From assembly GCA_963662175.1 (NCBI GenBank), contig OY759214.1, forward strand, positions 8,246,001-8,310,000: a DNA stretch of 64,000 nt. Reading direction: 5' to 3'. The notes beneath the pieces were generated by a model. That model was given only the letters and a program-made list of their open reading frames with translations. It ran no database searches and was not told where the DNA came from. A program made the translations under genes and the position numbers. The DNA is from Aradus depressus. Lineage: Eukaryota; Arthropoda; Insecta; Hemiptera; Aradidae. Positions 63,988 through 64,000 of the stretch are shown in pieces (position 1 is the first letter of the stretch; every line of letters starts with the position of its first letter).

Positions 63988-64000
63988 TGGTATCATGTTT

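Noticed and set aside
1..64000. CRISPR array, bacterial operon or viral integration
   Set aside because: No regularly spaced identical repeats with unique spacers, no ribosome-binding-site-led gene strings, and no viral protein motif in any long frame.

Overview
This window looks like non-coding DNA from an animal with a repeat-rich, AT-rich genome. An insect is most likely, probably hemipteran and planthopper-like. The basis is Jockey-type and I-type LINEs, tRNA-derived SINEs, hAT and Harbinger DNA elements, Penelope-like remnants, insect-style splice signals, and a very abundant repeat whose ends read ACTTCCCC/GGGGAAGT. I associate that repeat with planthopper genomes from memory only. The species is an inference and was not checked. 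There are no bacterial operons, no CRISPR array and no complete host gene.

Layout. 1-7.2 kb: copies of the ACTTCCCC repeat in both orientations, an AT-rich repeat family, tRNA-SINEs, and a long hairpin inserted at 5780-6036 that carries hammerhead-like ribozyme cores. 7.4-11.1 kb: dead LINE pieces, and an I-type LINE 3' end at 9772-10843 that split an older ACTTCCCC copy. 12.3-12.4 kb: the best host-gene candidate, a 132-bp exon on the minus strand. 13-19.5 kb: minisatellite, SINEs, long G runs and an RTE-like LINE relic. 19.5-23.4 kb: the clearest cluster, with two 5'-truncated Jockey-type LINEs (minus strand) and one tRNA-SINE (plus strand), all three with recognisable target-site duplications. 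23.8-46 kb: mostly old repeats, LINE C-terminal zinc-finger remnants, two hAT-transposase-derived repeats, two foldback elements and a second SINE family. 46.5-47.9 kb: a Harbinger-type transposon nested inside a smaller inverted-repeat element. 48.3 kb: a minus-strand sequence that looks like a recursive (ratchet) splice site. 51.6-52.7 kb: a two-level minisatellite. 57.1-57.9 kb: a non-autonomous hAT element with 8-bp target duplications. 59.7-60.3 kb: Penelope-like C-terminal coding followed by another hammerhead-like core. 61.6-64 kb: a 59-bp minisatellite, a TA tract with a palindrome, and a full SINE copy.

How it fits together. The exon candidate (12.3 kb) and the ratchet-site candidate (48.3 kb) lie on the same strand in a consistent order. 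The simplest reading is that most of the window is one or more very long introns of a minus-strand host gene, filled by waves of retrotransposons and DNA transposons. Only the 21972-23369 reverse transcriptase keeps a long intact frame. Every other transposon-derived frame I could recognise is truncated, frameshifted or interrupted by stops. All calls were made by eye, without database searches.
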